Assembly (NCBI GenBank): GCA_023614405.1
Contig: CM042694.1
Span: 129,585,711 to 129,649,710 of the forward strand
DNA length: 64,000 nucleotides
Direction: 5' to 3'
From: Avena insularis
Lineage: Eukaryota > Streptophyta > Magnoliopsida > Poales > Poaceae
Positions 32,480-42,017 of the stretch are shown here, piece by piece. The notes under the pieces are model-generated. The model saw nothing but the letters and a program-made list of their open reading frames with translations. It did no database searches and was not told the DNA's origin. Numbering within the stretch: position 1 is the first letter of the stretch; each line of letters starts with the position of its first letter. The translations under genes were made by a program, and so were the position numbers.

Positions 32480-32890
32480 CATGGTCCCAAGTTCGGACTG
32501 CGCGAACGAGAGACATCTTCACCGCAGAGCGTCGTCGCGTTGCGGGATTCGGATCCAGGAGCTCTACTTCCGCAACTTCTGCTGGATCGGGGAAGCGGGA
32601 GTCATCGTCAGGCACCGGACGTGTGTAACTCCCCACGAGGTGTCGCACTTGAGGCACTCAAGTCGTTGAGTCGGTGGAGCGCAAGGACTTCATCACGACC
32701 TTGAGGTCGTCTTCGGCTCGTCTACATCAACCACACTCTCCTGAGAGTTGACAACGCTTTTCGGTCTTCAAGGGTAAGTTCACGAAAAGCCCCTCCTGTT
32801 ACTGTATTATTAATAGATAGGTCTTGGCAGCATCAGGGGTTCAGGGGCGTAGGGTAAAAATTATTGTTTTCATACGCGAAACCCCTACAG

Positions 32891-32903
32891 TGGTATCAGA
32901 GCT
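32891..32903 (+). other. Primer-binding site of Copia G
   Basis: TGGTATCAGAGCT one base after the LTR end (CTACA-g). Matches the initiator tRNA-Met PBS of Copia elements. Confidence 0.9.
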
Positions 32904-34000
32904 AGATCTATGCGTAGTAATGCTAGTACGGGTAGAACACACGAGATGTAGCATGTGGGCGTTGATCTTTTAGTTGTTACCCTCCCACGTGTACTTGTGC
33001 ATACCGCAGTAATGCTTGATGAAGCGGCCCCCAACCGACTTTATGCGTTCATTCGCGAGACTGGTCCACGCTTGACATACAGCTTGTACCGTATAAAGTG
33101 GCTTAGGGGGGTGTCTGTCTCTCTCGCATTAGTTGGTATGTCATTTGCAATGGAGGACCTTGAAAGGGGTGTAGTAGAGACAACTACTTGATCAGCGTTG
33201 TGCTGAAAGTTCGTAGGTAAGAACGGTTCTTGTGCGAAAGCCCATTCAGCCACATAAAACATGCAAAGATAAATTAGAGGCATCTAACTTTGTTTTGCAG
33301 GGGGCGTTGCTTTGTGATATAGTTGTGGCAAAGGTAAAGTGATTACCTTATGTTACGTAGTAGTAGATAGTCACGGAGGTGACGGACTACCATGCCAGAA
33401 TGACACTGGTACCCTGGTGTCTATGACATCGGAACCCTGGCACCGGAATCCGGTGACGACGGATGGAGATCACGACATGAAGGACCATATTACATCGCAT
33501 TTACATTCAATGTTATTGTTTGTATATCTTATTGTGTGCTAGTATTAGATACTCGACGGTAGCCTAATAAGATGATCCCTGTTAAAATTACCAATGATTG
33601 TGTTCCCCCTTAGTGTGCACGACCAAGAAAGTTCTTCGGTATGAGGTAGGCCATGATGATCGAGTGTCAGACATATCTACGTTCACATATAGTGGGTGTA
33701 AGCCATGTTGCATAGCGAATACACTAAGGTTGAGTTGGCGAGCCTAGCATGTACAAACATGGCCTCAGAACACGGATGGTCAAAAGATCGAGCAGGAGTC
33801 GCATGAATGATGTGACCGACGTTTAGCATCCACCCTTGAACCCACATTGATGGTCGTGATGATCGGGGGAGATGTGGCTGATAGGGGTCGTGTTATCACT
33901 AGGAACCCTTATGGGGATAGGTGTTTCTGAGTGGAGTTATTATTAACTCATTTAATTATAAACTTAGTCTAAATTCCTTTTGCAATTATATATGTAGAAA
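32904..34000 (+). other. Copia G untranslated leader
   Basis: About 1.1 kb without a credible gene; the usual BARE arrangement of a long leader before gag. It includes blocks seen in other BARE leaders ('ttagaggcatctaactttg', 'gtaggtaagaacggttctt'). Confidence 0.75.
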
Positions 34001-34020
34001 ATGGTTCTCCCCGAGATTAC
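34001..34020 (+). pseudogene. gag: Copia G gag, first codons (split by Athila E)
   Basis: ATG at 34001 followed by codons for VLPEI, then the insertion of Athila E after 34020. The frame continues on the other side of the insertion (62908 onward) once one copy of the attac duplication is discounted. Confidence 0.75.
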
Positions 34021-34321
34021 TGATACATTGCAAATGTATCTATAATTTTTGATGTTCCATGCTTCGTTTTATCCACTTTCTTGTGTTTTTTCCACACTTT
34101 GGAGTACTTTTCATATGATTTCTTGGACTAGCCTATTAACAAGAGCCACAGTGCCAGCTACCTGTTTTCTGCTGTTTTTGGTTCCAGAAAAGTCAGAAAA
34201 TGAATATTCTCGGAATTGGACGGGACAAAAGCCAAAGTGCCTATTTTTCGGAAGTCATTAGATGCCAGAATACGAGACGGAGAGGAGCCAGGGGGCCACC
34301 ACACCACCTGGCCGCGCCAGG
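34021..34321 (+). repeat. Athila E 5' LTR, first part
   Basis: Matches 61309-61616. Ends with ccagg, duplicated by the insertion of Gypsy D. The shared hairpin (GATACATT/AATGTATC) is at 34022-34040. Confidence 0.92.
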
Positions 34322-34820
34322 TGATGGGGATATGCCAAAGGGGGTATGCCCAGCAGGACGTTCTGATTGGGCTGAAAGGCCTGTGAGTGCGCCTGGAGGA
34401 TGGCGACTAGACTACAACGGAAGGAGAGGCCCGGCGACTGGTGACTGGAAGCCTAGGAGCGTAACAGAAGCCCAGTCGGATTAGGTCAAAACCTCTGAAT
34501 CCTTATCTTATTCGGTTGTAACTTGTAAACCCTAGCGAGGTGCCTCATATATAAACCTCCCTAGGGTATCCTAGAGACTCACGTTCCATCATACAGACCC
34601 TCAAGCGACTCGCTGCATAGCCGCCGAGCTCGCCACCCCTATAACTCGCTCTCCAATAATCTAATCTAGCAAGAGTAGGTATTTACCCTCTAGAGGGGCG
34701 AACCTGGGTAAACCCATGTGCATTCGCCCCCATCTCGCACCGCAGATGGCCGCCAACTCTTCCTCACGAAACACTCAATCGCTGCCAGTGGCAGTGATTG
34801 CCGTGGCCATTTCCACGACA
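34322..34820 (+). repeat. Gypsy D 5' LTR
   Basis: 499 bases; TATATAAA at 34548-34555. ATG at 34746 opens a frame that crosses the LTR end and the PBS into gag. Confidence 0.94.
34548..34555 (+). promoter_or_regulatory. TATA box in Gypsy D 5' LTR
   Basis: TATATAAA in 'gcctcatatataaacctcc'; identical at 46214-46221 in the 3' LTR. Confidence 0.65.
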
Positions 34821-37166
34821 GTGGCGCCCACTGTGGGGCATAGCGAGACTGGCCTGAGTTCTGCGGCGAGACCCTACTCGCCGATCGATCGGCCGCTCGC
34901 CACTGGTCGCATGATCGCCATCGGCGGGATCTTATAGTTCATGCCCAGCAGCTACATCCCGGCATCACGCCCGGTCACTCATGGCGCGGTGATGCCGGTC
35001 GGCTCCATCAACCTCTTCGTCGGCTTCACCGGCACGGTCGACCCAGCTGCAACGGTGATCGTCAGCGGATCGCCGCCACATCGCGATCTGCTTTCGGAGG
35101 AGCAAGTCCGCTCCATCAGGAGCCTCGTCTCCGAGTATGACTCGGCCGCCAACGATGCGGTCGAGACTAACGTCGCCACCAACGACGACGCCCTAAACGA
35201 CGACGCCGACTCCGTGACCCCTACCTCGGTCGACGGATCCATCACCGCCGCATCATGGGAGGACTACATCACGTGAGTCTCCAACCCCGAGAACTTCGAG
35301 GACTCCTCCATCCTAGGGATCTTCAACTCCGATTCGGGCTCGGAGTCCCCCGGGGATTTTCGCGCCAGATCCAATCGCTTCAACGCGATCTACATGGCGG
35401 GCAGCACGGCCGCCCCGCCAGATCCATTCGCCACGCCGATCCCGGCGACTGCGACGGCCACGGAGGTGGAGCAAGCCCGCCTGCGGCTCGCGGAGGTGCA
35501 ACGGAACAAACTCGCCGAGCACGAGAAATACCGCCTCGAGTGAGAGACGGTGCGGGAGCTGTCGCTCTATCACCAGCGCCGCATCAGGACCCGCCTGAAC
35601 TCCAACATCCAGGGTCGCGTCCTGAACTTCAACGACGAGAGCGACCCCGCACGTGCCGCCGAGCGCGAATACTGCGAGAACGCATCGCCAGGCGGAAGCA
35701 ACCCCGCGAGACCACCACCTGGTGCACCGGCAACTGGAGCCCCTCCACCACCCATGGGTCGCGCGCCCCCGCCGGACCAACCGCGGATCATCATCTCGCC
35801 TCAAGCCCGTGACGCCAATGGGCTACCACTATACTCCACCCCGATGGACAACGTCGTCGCGGCCGACGCTGCAATCGCTAACCTCGACGTCCAAGGCGAC
35901 GACGCGCTACAGATCCAGTACGCCAAGGCTCTACTCGTCAGGGTCGTCAAGCAACAAGCCGCGGGAGTCGACCCGCGGGGGCGGATGTACTCCTGCTCAT
36001 CAGCAAGCAGGGCGGCATCAAGCGGCCACCCCACCGTGGCCAACGCATTAATTTGCCCACCACCGCAGCCCCTGGCGAACCAACCACGGGCCGCCAATCC
36101 CGCGCTGTCAACCAACGAGCCGCGACCGGCGAATAACACGGTCCCCGCCAATGGGCAGCCCCTCGATGCCCGCACGAACATCATCAACAACCAGGCGTGG
36201 CGGTCGTGCCAGCCCAACGACCTGAGGCACACCCTCACCAACCGCGGCGACCCGAAACCAAGAGGCTCACTCAGTTGAGTCGGGCCGCAATGCTTCGGGC
36301 CCATGATTCCTGGGGAAAAATACCCTGCCAACTTCAAGGCCACCAAGGAGATCAAGAAGTACGACCCGACGTACGATCCCGCCGTCTAGCTGGACACATA
36401 CCTCATGGCAATGGGACTCGCAGGCCACACCGACCTACTCGCCGCTCGCTACCTCCCCCTGATGATGGAGGGTGCGACCCGGCAATGGATCAACACGCTC
36501 CCCGCCGACAGCATCGATTCCTGGGAAGAAATGCGAGACGCCTTCGGTAGGCACTTCGAGGGCTCCTACACCCGCGCCACCACCATAGAGGACCTGGAGC
36601 GATGCATCCAGGGACAACACGAGTCGACTCGCCGCTGGATCGAAAGATGGCAAGAACTGTGGATAAACGCCTCCGGCATCCACCCAGACATGGCGATACA
36701 CTGTTTCAAGAACGCGTGTCGGTACGAACCCCTGGTCGCCAAGATCAAGAGGGTCTACCGGATGCTCGACAACATCCCTGACCTCCTCGAGATCGCCAAG
36801 CGCTATGCGGAGGAGGACCCCAACCAAGACTCCGACGACGAGTCGGGAGGAAGACGCCACACCAGCATCCACGACAGCGGGCGCCTACGCGACATATGCT
36901 ACAGCAACACCCGCATCACCGGCAAGCGGCACACGGACGGGCGAGTCGACTTCGTCGCTAATGCCGGCTACGGCCAGCGCAACTCCAAGAACTACCGTCG
37001 CGACGGTGGAAACTACCACGACAGCGGGAACTATCGCGCCAACAACACGACGAGGCCGAAATTCGACCCCGCCGCCCTGCTCAATCAGCCCTGCATCTAC
37101 CATAGCAGGGAGGGAAAACCCGCCACCCACACCACCGCCGACTGCCACTCTCTCAAAAAAGATTGA
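34746..37166 (+). pseudogene. gag: Gypsy D gag, broken
   Basis: One frame from the ATG in the LTR (34746) to 37166, with in-frame stops at 34935, 35274, 35541, 36276 and 36387. Parts: N-terminal Ala/Ser/Thr-rich stretch; acidic DD-rich segment (~35140-35220); RHQRR and Pro/Ala-rich middle; capsid domain of the retrotransposon gag family, open from 36405 (TRQWINTLPADSIDSWEEM, RWIERWQEL). A C-x2-H-x8-H-x4-C knuckle (CIYH...THTTADC) is at ~37090-37150. A one-base gain in a run of six A (~37153) ends this frame and shifts to the protease frame. Three stops come from CGA or TGG, others from CAG-type codons. Confidence 0.85.
34822..34839 (+). other. Primer-binding site of Gypsy D
   Basis: TGGCGCCCACTGTGGGGC one base after the LTR end; close to the PBS consensus of plant Tat elements (TGGCGCCCACCGTGGGGC). 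Also translated if gag starts in the LTR. Confidence 0.85.
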
Positions 37167-38067
37167 GAAAGCGAGGCGAGCAAGGGAGGACCCTAATAAT
37201 AACCCACCTCGGGACAACGGGAACGGTGGCGGATTTGGCACCACCATCGGCTCGCTACACACCTTCACCGGACTCAGCACCAAATGTGAGAAGAAGGTGC
37301 TCGCCCGCGCGCTCGCTGTCAACGCGGTGACACAAGTCGACATCCCTCGCTTCCTCAACTGGTCCGAGCAGAGTATCACCTGGAGCTGCCAGGACCACGC
37401 GCCAAGGATCGAATACCCAGAGCGAGTTTCCCTGGTAGTTAGGCCCAAGGTGGCCGACTACTGGCTACCCAAGACACTAATGGACGATGGGAGTTCCATT
37501 AACATCCTGTACCTGGACACGTTCAAGAGGCTACAGCTCCCAGAAGCAGCCATTGAGCCAACAATGACGACCTTCCACGACATCGTCCCTGGTCGGAAGG
37601 CGTACCCGATCGGGAAGGTGACGCTGCTAGTCACCTTCGGCACTCCGGCAAACTACCGCACGGAGAGGATCGTGTGCGAGCTGGTGAACTTTCGCAACCC
37701 CTACCACTGCGTCGTGGGCCGCCAGGCATTCGCAAAGTTCACGGCAACCCTGCACTATGCCTACAACATGATGAAGCTCCCTAGGCCAAGCGGCATCATC
37801 ACCATCCACGGCGACCCCGACATGGCCGTGGTATGCGAAGACAAAGGCATCGAGCTCGCCGATGCTGTCATCGCCGCGGAAACCGACCACGCGGAGGATC
37901 TCGTGAAATACGCGGGCAACATTAACAAGGACGACCCCACCATCCTGAAGAAACCAACCGCCGCGAACTCCACGTTCGAGGCGACCACGCACACCCGCAC
38001 CGTCGAGCTCGTCCCAGGCGACTCCAGCCAGACGGTCACCATTGGGGAGCACATGAGCCCCGCATAG
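37167..38067 (+). pseudogene. Gypsy D aspartic protease region
   Basis: Second frame, open from before 37167 to 38067. Active site LMDDGSSINILY (~37477-37512), with the D-x-G-S core; VGRQAFAKF near 37715 is the flap/GRP equivalent. Ends at TAG 38065-38067 directly before ESALIGLLRENRDIFAW, the homologous position to the TAG in Gypsy C. Confidence 0.82.
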
Positions 38068-39978
38068 GAAAGCGCGCTCATCGGGCTCCTCCGTGAGAAC
38101 CGCGACATCTTCGCATGGAAGCCATCTGACATGCCAGGTGTCCCGAGGGAACTCGGTGAGCACAAACTCAACGCCGACCTCAAAGTGCGACCAGTAAAGC
38201 AGTCGCTACGGCCCTTCAATGAAGAGCGCCGTCGAGCAATCGCCGAAGAAGTTCAGCGCCTGCTAGCCTCAGGCTTCATCTGGCCAATCAAATACTCCAA
38301 GTGGCTGGCAAACCCAGTCCTAGTTCTAAAAAAGAACAACACATGGAGAATGTGCATCGACTACACCAACCTCAATAGCGCCTGCCCGAAGGAGGAGTTC
38401 GTCCTACCGCGCATCAATCAGATCATCGACTCGACCGCGGGATCGGAGTCATTGTGCTTCCTTGACGCTTACTCTGGTTATAACCAGATCAAGATGGTAG
38501 TCGAGGACGAGGAGAAGACAGCGTTCATTACGCCATTTGGCGCCTTCTGCTACACGGCCATGACGTTCGGCCTCAAGAATGCAGGCACCATATACCAGAG
38601 GTGCATGCAGGAGTGTCTAGCGAGCCAAATTGGCCGCAACATTCATGTCTACATCGACGACGTGGTGGTAAAATCCACCCACCAAGACGACCTTCTCGCC
38701 GACCTAGCCGAAACCTTCGCAAACCTGTGGAGGTACAACATCAAGCTGAACCCCGGAAAATGCACCTTTGGCGTCCCCACCGGACAACTCCTGGGATATG
38801 TAGTCTCCAAGCGATGCATCAAAGCCAACCCCACCAAGATCGACACCATCACGCGACTCAGGAAACCCGAGTGCCTGCGCGACATCCAGAAGTTGGCAGG
38901 GCGAGTCGCGGCCCTCAGTCGCTTCATCCCCCGACTAGGCGAGAAGGCAATGCCCCTTTACCACCTGATGCGTAAGAACCCCATGTTCCAGTGGGACGTG
39001 GAGGCCTACGACGCACTCAAAGCGCTCAAAGAAGTGCTACTCACAGCCCCACTACTCGCTGCTCCACTCGACAAAGAGCCAATGCTCGTTTACGTCATGG
39101 CCTCTACTCGAGTCGTCAGCGTCGTGATGGTCGTCGAACAACCGGAAGAGGGCAAGGAGCACCCCGTCTACTACATCAGCGAAGTCCTAACGGACTCACG
39201 ACAGCGCTACCCGCAATACCAAAAACTGGTGTACGCGGTATTCCGAGCACAGCGGCGACTCCCACACTACTTCTAGGAGCACCCAATCACGGTGGTCTCC
39301 TCCGCGCCCCTGCAAGAAATCATACGCAAACGCGAGGCGACCGGGCGAGTCCCCAAGTGGGCCATCGAAATCGGCGTCCACAACATTAAATACGAGCCCC
39401 GCAAAGCGATCAAGTCACAAGCTCTGGCTGATTTCCTTGCAGACTGGGAAGAAGCACAGCAGCCAGAGAAGCTCCCGTACCTCCACTACTGGTCGCTCCA
39501 TTTTGACGGCTCCAAGAACGCCGACGACGTAAGGGCTGGGGTCATACTGACCTCTCCCAAAGGAGACAACCTCCGCTACATGCTCTACCTCAACTTCAAG
39601 CCCTGCACCAACAACATGGCAGAATATGAGGCCCTCCTTCACGGCATGAGGGCCGCTAAGGAGATGAACGTCAACCGCCTACGATATTATGGCGACTCCA
39701 ACCTAGTCGCCGGCCAAGTCGCCGGGACATACGATGCCGTCTCCCCAACAATGATCGTGTACCGCCAAGCTGTCGACCAGTTGGGAGGACACTTCGACGG
39801 CTACTCCGTCGAGTGGATCGATAGGCGCAAAAACGAGGAGGCAGACGCCCTCTCCCGCATCGGATCGACCCAACAAGCGCCACCAGTAGGCATCTTCCTT
39901 GACATATCCACAAACCGTCGGTCAGCCCACCAAAAGAGATCGACATCGGGATCCCACTACAACCAGAACCGGCCTTAG
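38068..39978 (+). pseudogene. Gypsy D reverse transcriptase and two RNase H domains
   Basis: Same frame as the protease. RT motifs: CIDYTNLNSACPKEEF, FLDAYSGYNQI, FGLKNAGTIYQR and the catalytic YIDD at 38650-38661. The native RNase H (LVYVMASTRVV...) is degenerate. A TAG at 39274-39276 interrupts it (RRLPHYF|EHPI). The archaeal-like RNase H, ~39490-39870, has all four acidic positions: HFDGS, EYEAL, GDSNLV and NEEAD. A frameshift near 39916 separates this from the integrase frame. RT open block: 38131-39273. Confidence 0.88.
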
Positions 39979-39983
39979 TCGCC

Positions 39984-41249
39984 ATGGTTGTGGAACCTAG
40001 CGACTGGATAGCACCATACGTCGCCTTCTTGGAACACAAACTCCTACCAAGCAATGAGACGGAGGCGCGAATGATCATGCACCGCTGCAAATCCTTCGTC
40101 ATCATCAACGGCGAGCTCCACAGACGCAGCGTGACCAACGTGTTCCAGCGCTGCGTACAGCCAGAAGAAGGCCGCCAGATCCTCCAGGACATTCACGCTG
40201 GCGACTGCGACCATCACGTCGGCGCCAAGTCGCTAGTCGCCAAGGCCATGCGGCACGGTTTCTACTGGCTCACCGCACATGCTGACGCCACCAACATCGT
40301 CCAACGATGCGTCGGGTGCCAGAAGTACGCCCACCAGACGCACCTCCCTAGCTCGGCACTCAAGACCATCCCCATCACGTGGCCATTCGTTGTATGGGGC
40401 ATGGACATGGTAGGCCCATTCAAGAAGGCCCCATCTGGCTTCACTCACCTCCTGGTCGCAGTCGACAAGTTCACCAAATGGGTCGAGGCCAAGCCAATAA
40501 AAAAGTGCGACGGCAAGACGGCCACCAAGTTCCTACGCGAGCTCATCTACCGGTTTGGCTACCCGCATAGCATCATAACAGACAATGGCACCAACTTCGC
40601 CAAGGGGGCCATGGTGGAATTCTGTGAAGAACATGGCATACGACTCGACCTCGCATCAGTCGCCCACCCGGAGTCAAATGGCCAAGTAGAACGCGCCAAC
40701 CAGAGCGTCCTCCACAGGCTCAAGCCGCGACTCCAGGTGCCCCTCGAGCGCACCCCAGGATGCTGGGTCGACGAGCTCCCTTCCGTGATATGGGGGATCT
40801 GCACCTCCGTCAATCGCTCCACCGGGTTCACGCCCTTCTTCATGGTGTATGGCACCGAGGCCATAATGCCAACTGACCTGGAGCACGACTCACCTCGAGT
40901 CGCCAACTACGTCGAGGCGGCCAACGAGGTCGCCCGCCAAGACAGCATCGATCAAATCAACGAGGCACGCGACCTGGCTCGCTCCTGCACCACCATATAC
41001 CAGCAAGGACTCCGGCGCTACCACAGCCGCCGAGTGCGAACTCGCACCTTCCAGGAAGGCGACCTGGTCCTACGACTAGCCCAAGACAAGAAGGGCATGC
41101 ACAAACTCTCCCCCCCATGGGAGGGGCCGTTCGCCATAGGCCGAGTCCTTAGCAATGATGCCTACTACCTCATCGACATACGGGGTGACGGTCAACTGGA
41201 GGTCGGGAGGCCATGGAATGTAAACCTCCTCAGAAAGTTCTATACTTAG
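39984..41249 (+). CDS. Gypsy D integrase, open reading frame
   Basis: 421 codons without a stop, from MVVEPSDWIAP to NLLRKFYT. Zinc-binding HHCC: DHH near 40212 and CVGCQKYA near 40314. Catalytic triad: MDMVGPF, TDNGTNF and NGQVERAN, at the usual spacing. C-terminal RTFQEGDLVLRL and the PPWEGPF motif of the integrase tail follow. It is the C-terminal part of the pol polyprotein, not a separate gene: the frameshift at ~39916 cuts it from RT. Joins element cDNA to target DNA; all key residues are present, but without an intact upstream frame it would not be made as printed. Confidence 0.88.
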   Translation: MVVEPSDWIAPYVAFLEHKLLPSNETEARMIMHRCKSFVIINGELHRRSVTNVFQRCVQPEEGRQILQDIHAGDCDHHVGAKSLVAKAMRHGFYWLTAHADATNIVQRCVGCQKYAHQTHLPSSALKTIPITWPFVVWGMDMVGPFKKAPSGFTHLLVAVDKFTKWVEAKPIKKCDGKTATKFLRELIYRFGYPHSIITDNGTNFAKGAMVEFCEEHGIRLDLASVAHPESNGQVERANQSVLHRLKPRLQVPLERTPGCWVDELPSVIWGICTSVNRSTGFTPFFMVYGTEAIMPTDLEHDSPRVANYVEAANEVARQDSIDQINEARDLARSCTTIYQQGLRRYHSRRVRTRTFQEGDLVLRLAQDKKGMHKLSPPWEGPFAIGRVLSNDAYYLIDIRGDGQLEVGRPWNVNLLRKFYT

Positions 41250-42017
41250 AACCTCACATTGTACTCCACTAGCATATATAATGAAATTCATCCGTATCGC
41301 GCAAATTGTGTCCACTTGCCATATTCTTGTGCCACTCGCACTCGTACATATTAGCAATACGCTACTTACGGAAGTCAACCTCTGGCCGAGCAACCGGCAC
41401 GGCTAAGTAGTGCGACACAAGGGCACCAGAAATATTCGGGCCTTGGGTCGTCCACGAAAACGCCAACCTGGAGCCACCATTGGAGTCGCCTAGCCCGACT
41501 GGCCCACTGGGCCAAGACAACCGATACACGCTTCTCACAGCAACCTGTCCCTCCCATTCTCGTGCAAAGCAACTCGAACGGTTAAGTACCACGCACGGGG
41601 ACTCCGCAAAACGGGTACCGCCACGCGGCTCGGGAACACACCAAGTAAGAGAGCTGCGTAGGACTCGCCAAGCGACTGGCTCTCCGGGCCAGGGGAGGAG
41701 ACACTTTAAAAACAACGCATTCACAACCTGCAATAGGAACATGACCAATGTGGTCAGGCACCACGCTCGGGGACTCGCCACTCAGAAGACGCGAGAGATA
41801 AAAACAGTGCCTAACCAAAACAATACACAAAAGTATACAATCGAGTTATACCCCATTAAAGGCGGACGCGCTCGGGGACTCGCTCAACCAAAAACAAACA
41901 CACCACACAATCCTAGTCGCAATATGATTCGATTGACTCCCCTTGGCGTATATTGCAAAATATTTTACAGCACTCGCCACTTGGCAGACATCACAAATTG
42001 GACAATTACATTGTTTA
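41250..42017. other. Gypsy D spacer after integrase
   Basis: Non-coding. Carries the PPT-like TCGGGGACT at 41767-41775 and 41872-41880, plus a weaker 'acggggactcc' at 41596. Many 'actcg' motifs. Small frames here are not genes. Confidence 0.6.

Larger units (their letters stand above)
31179..32889 (+). repeat. Copia G 5' LTR, second part
   Basis: Resumes after Gypsy C with 'cgtgtgatatacaaac'. It has the BARE-like features 'ggtaatacagtggttataaaggtg', 'gatatcacttgt' and an end at CGAAACCCCTACA, followed by the Met PBS. With 16871-16973 the LTR is ~1.8 kb, the usual BARE size. No gene lies in it; the 147-codon frame at 32226 is an artefact. Confidence 0.85.

Noticed and set aside
32226..32669. 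147-codon frame in the Copia G LTR
   Set aside because: It lies across the TATA box and TC repeat of the LTR (Leu-Ser run) and has no domain.
35255..35812. 185-codon frame in Gypsy D gag region
   Set aside because: Arg/Gly-rich out-of-frame reading of gag; gag continues in the frame of 34941 and 35550 through single stops.
38601..38975. Overlapping plus- and minus-strand frames across Gypsy D pol
   Set aside because: Shadows of the RT frame in GC-rich DNA; the RT motifs are only in the frame of 38131-39276.
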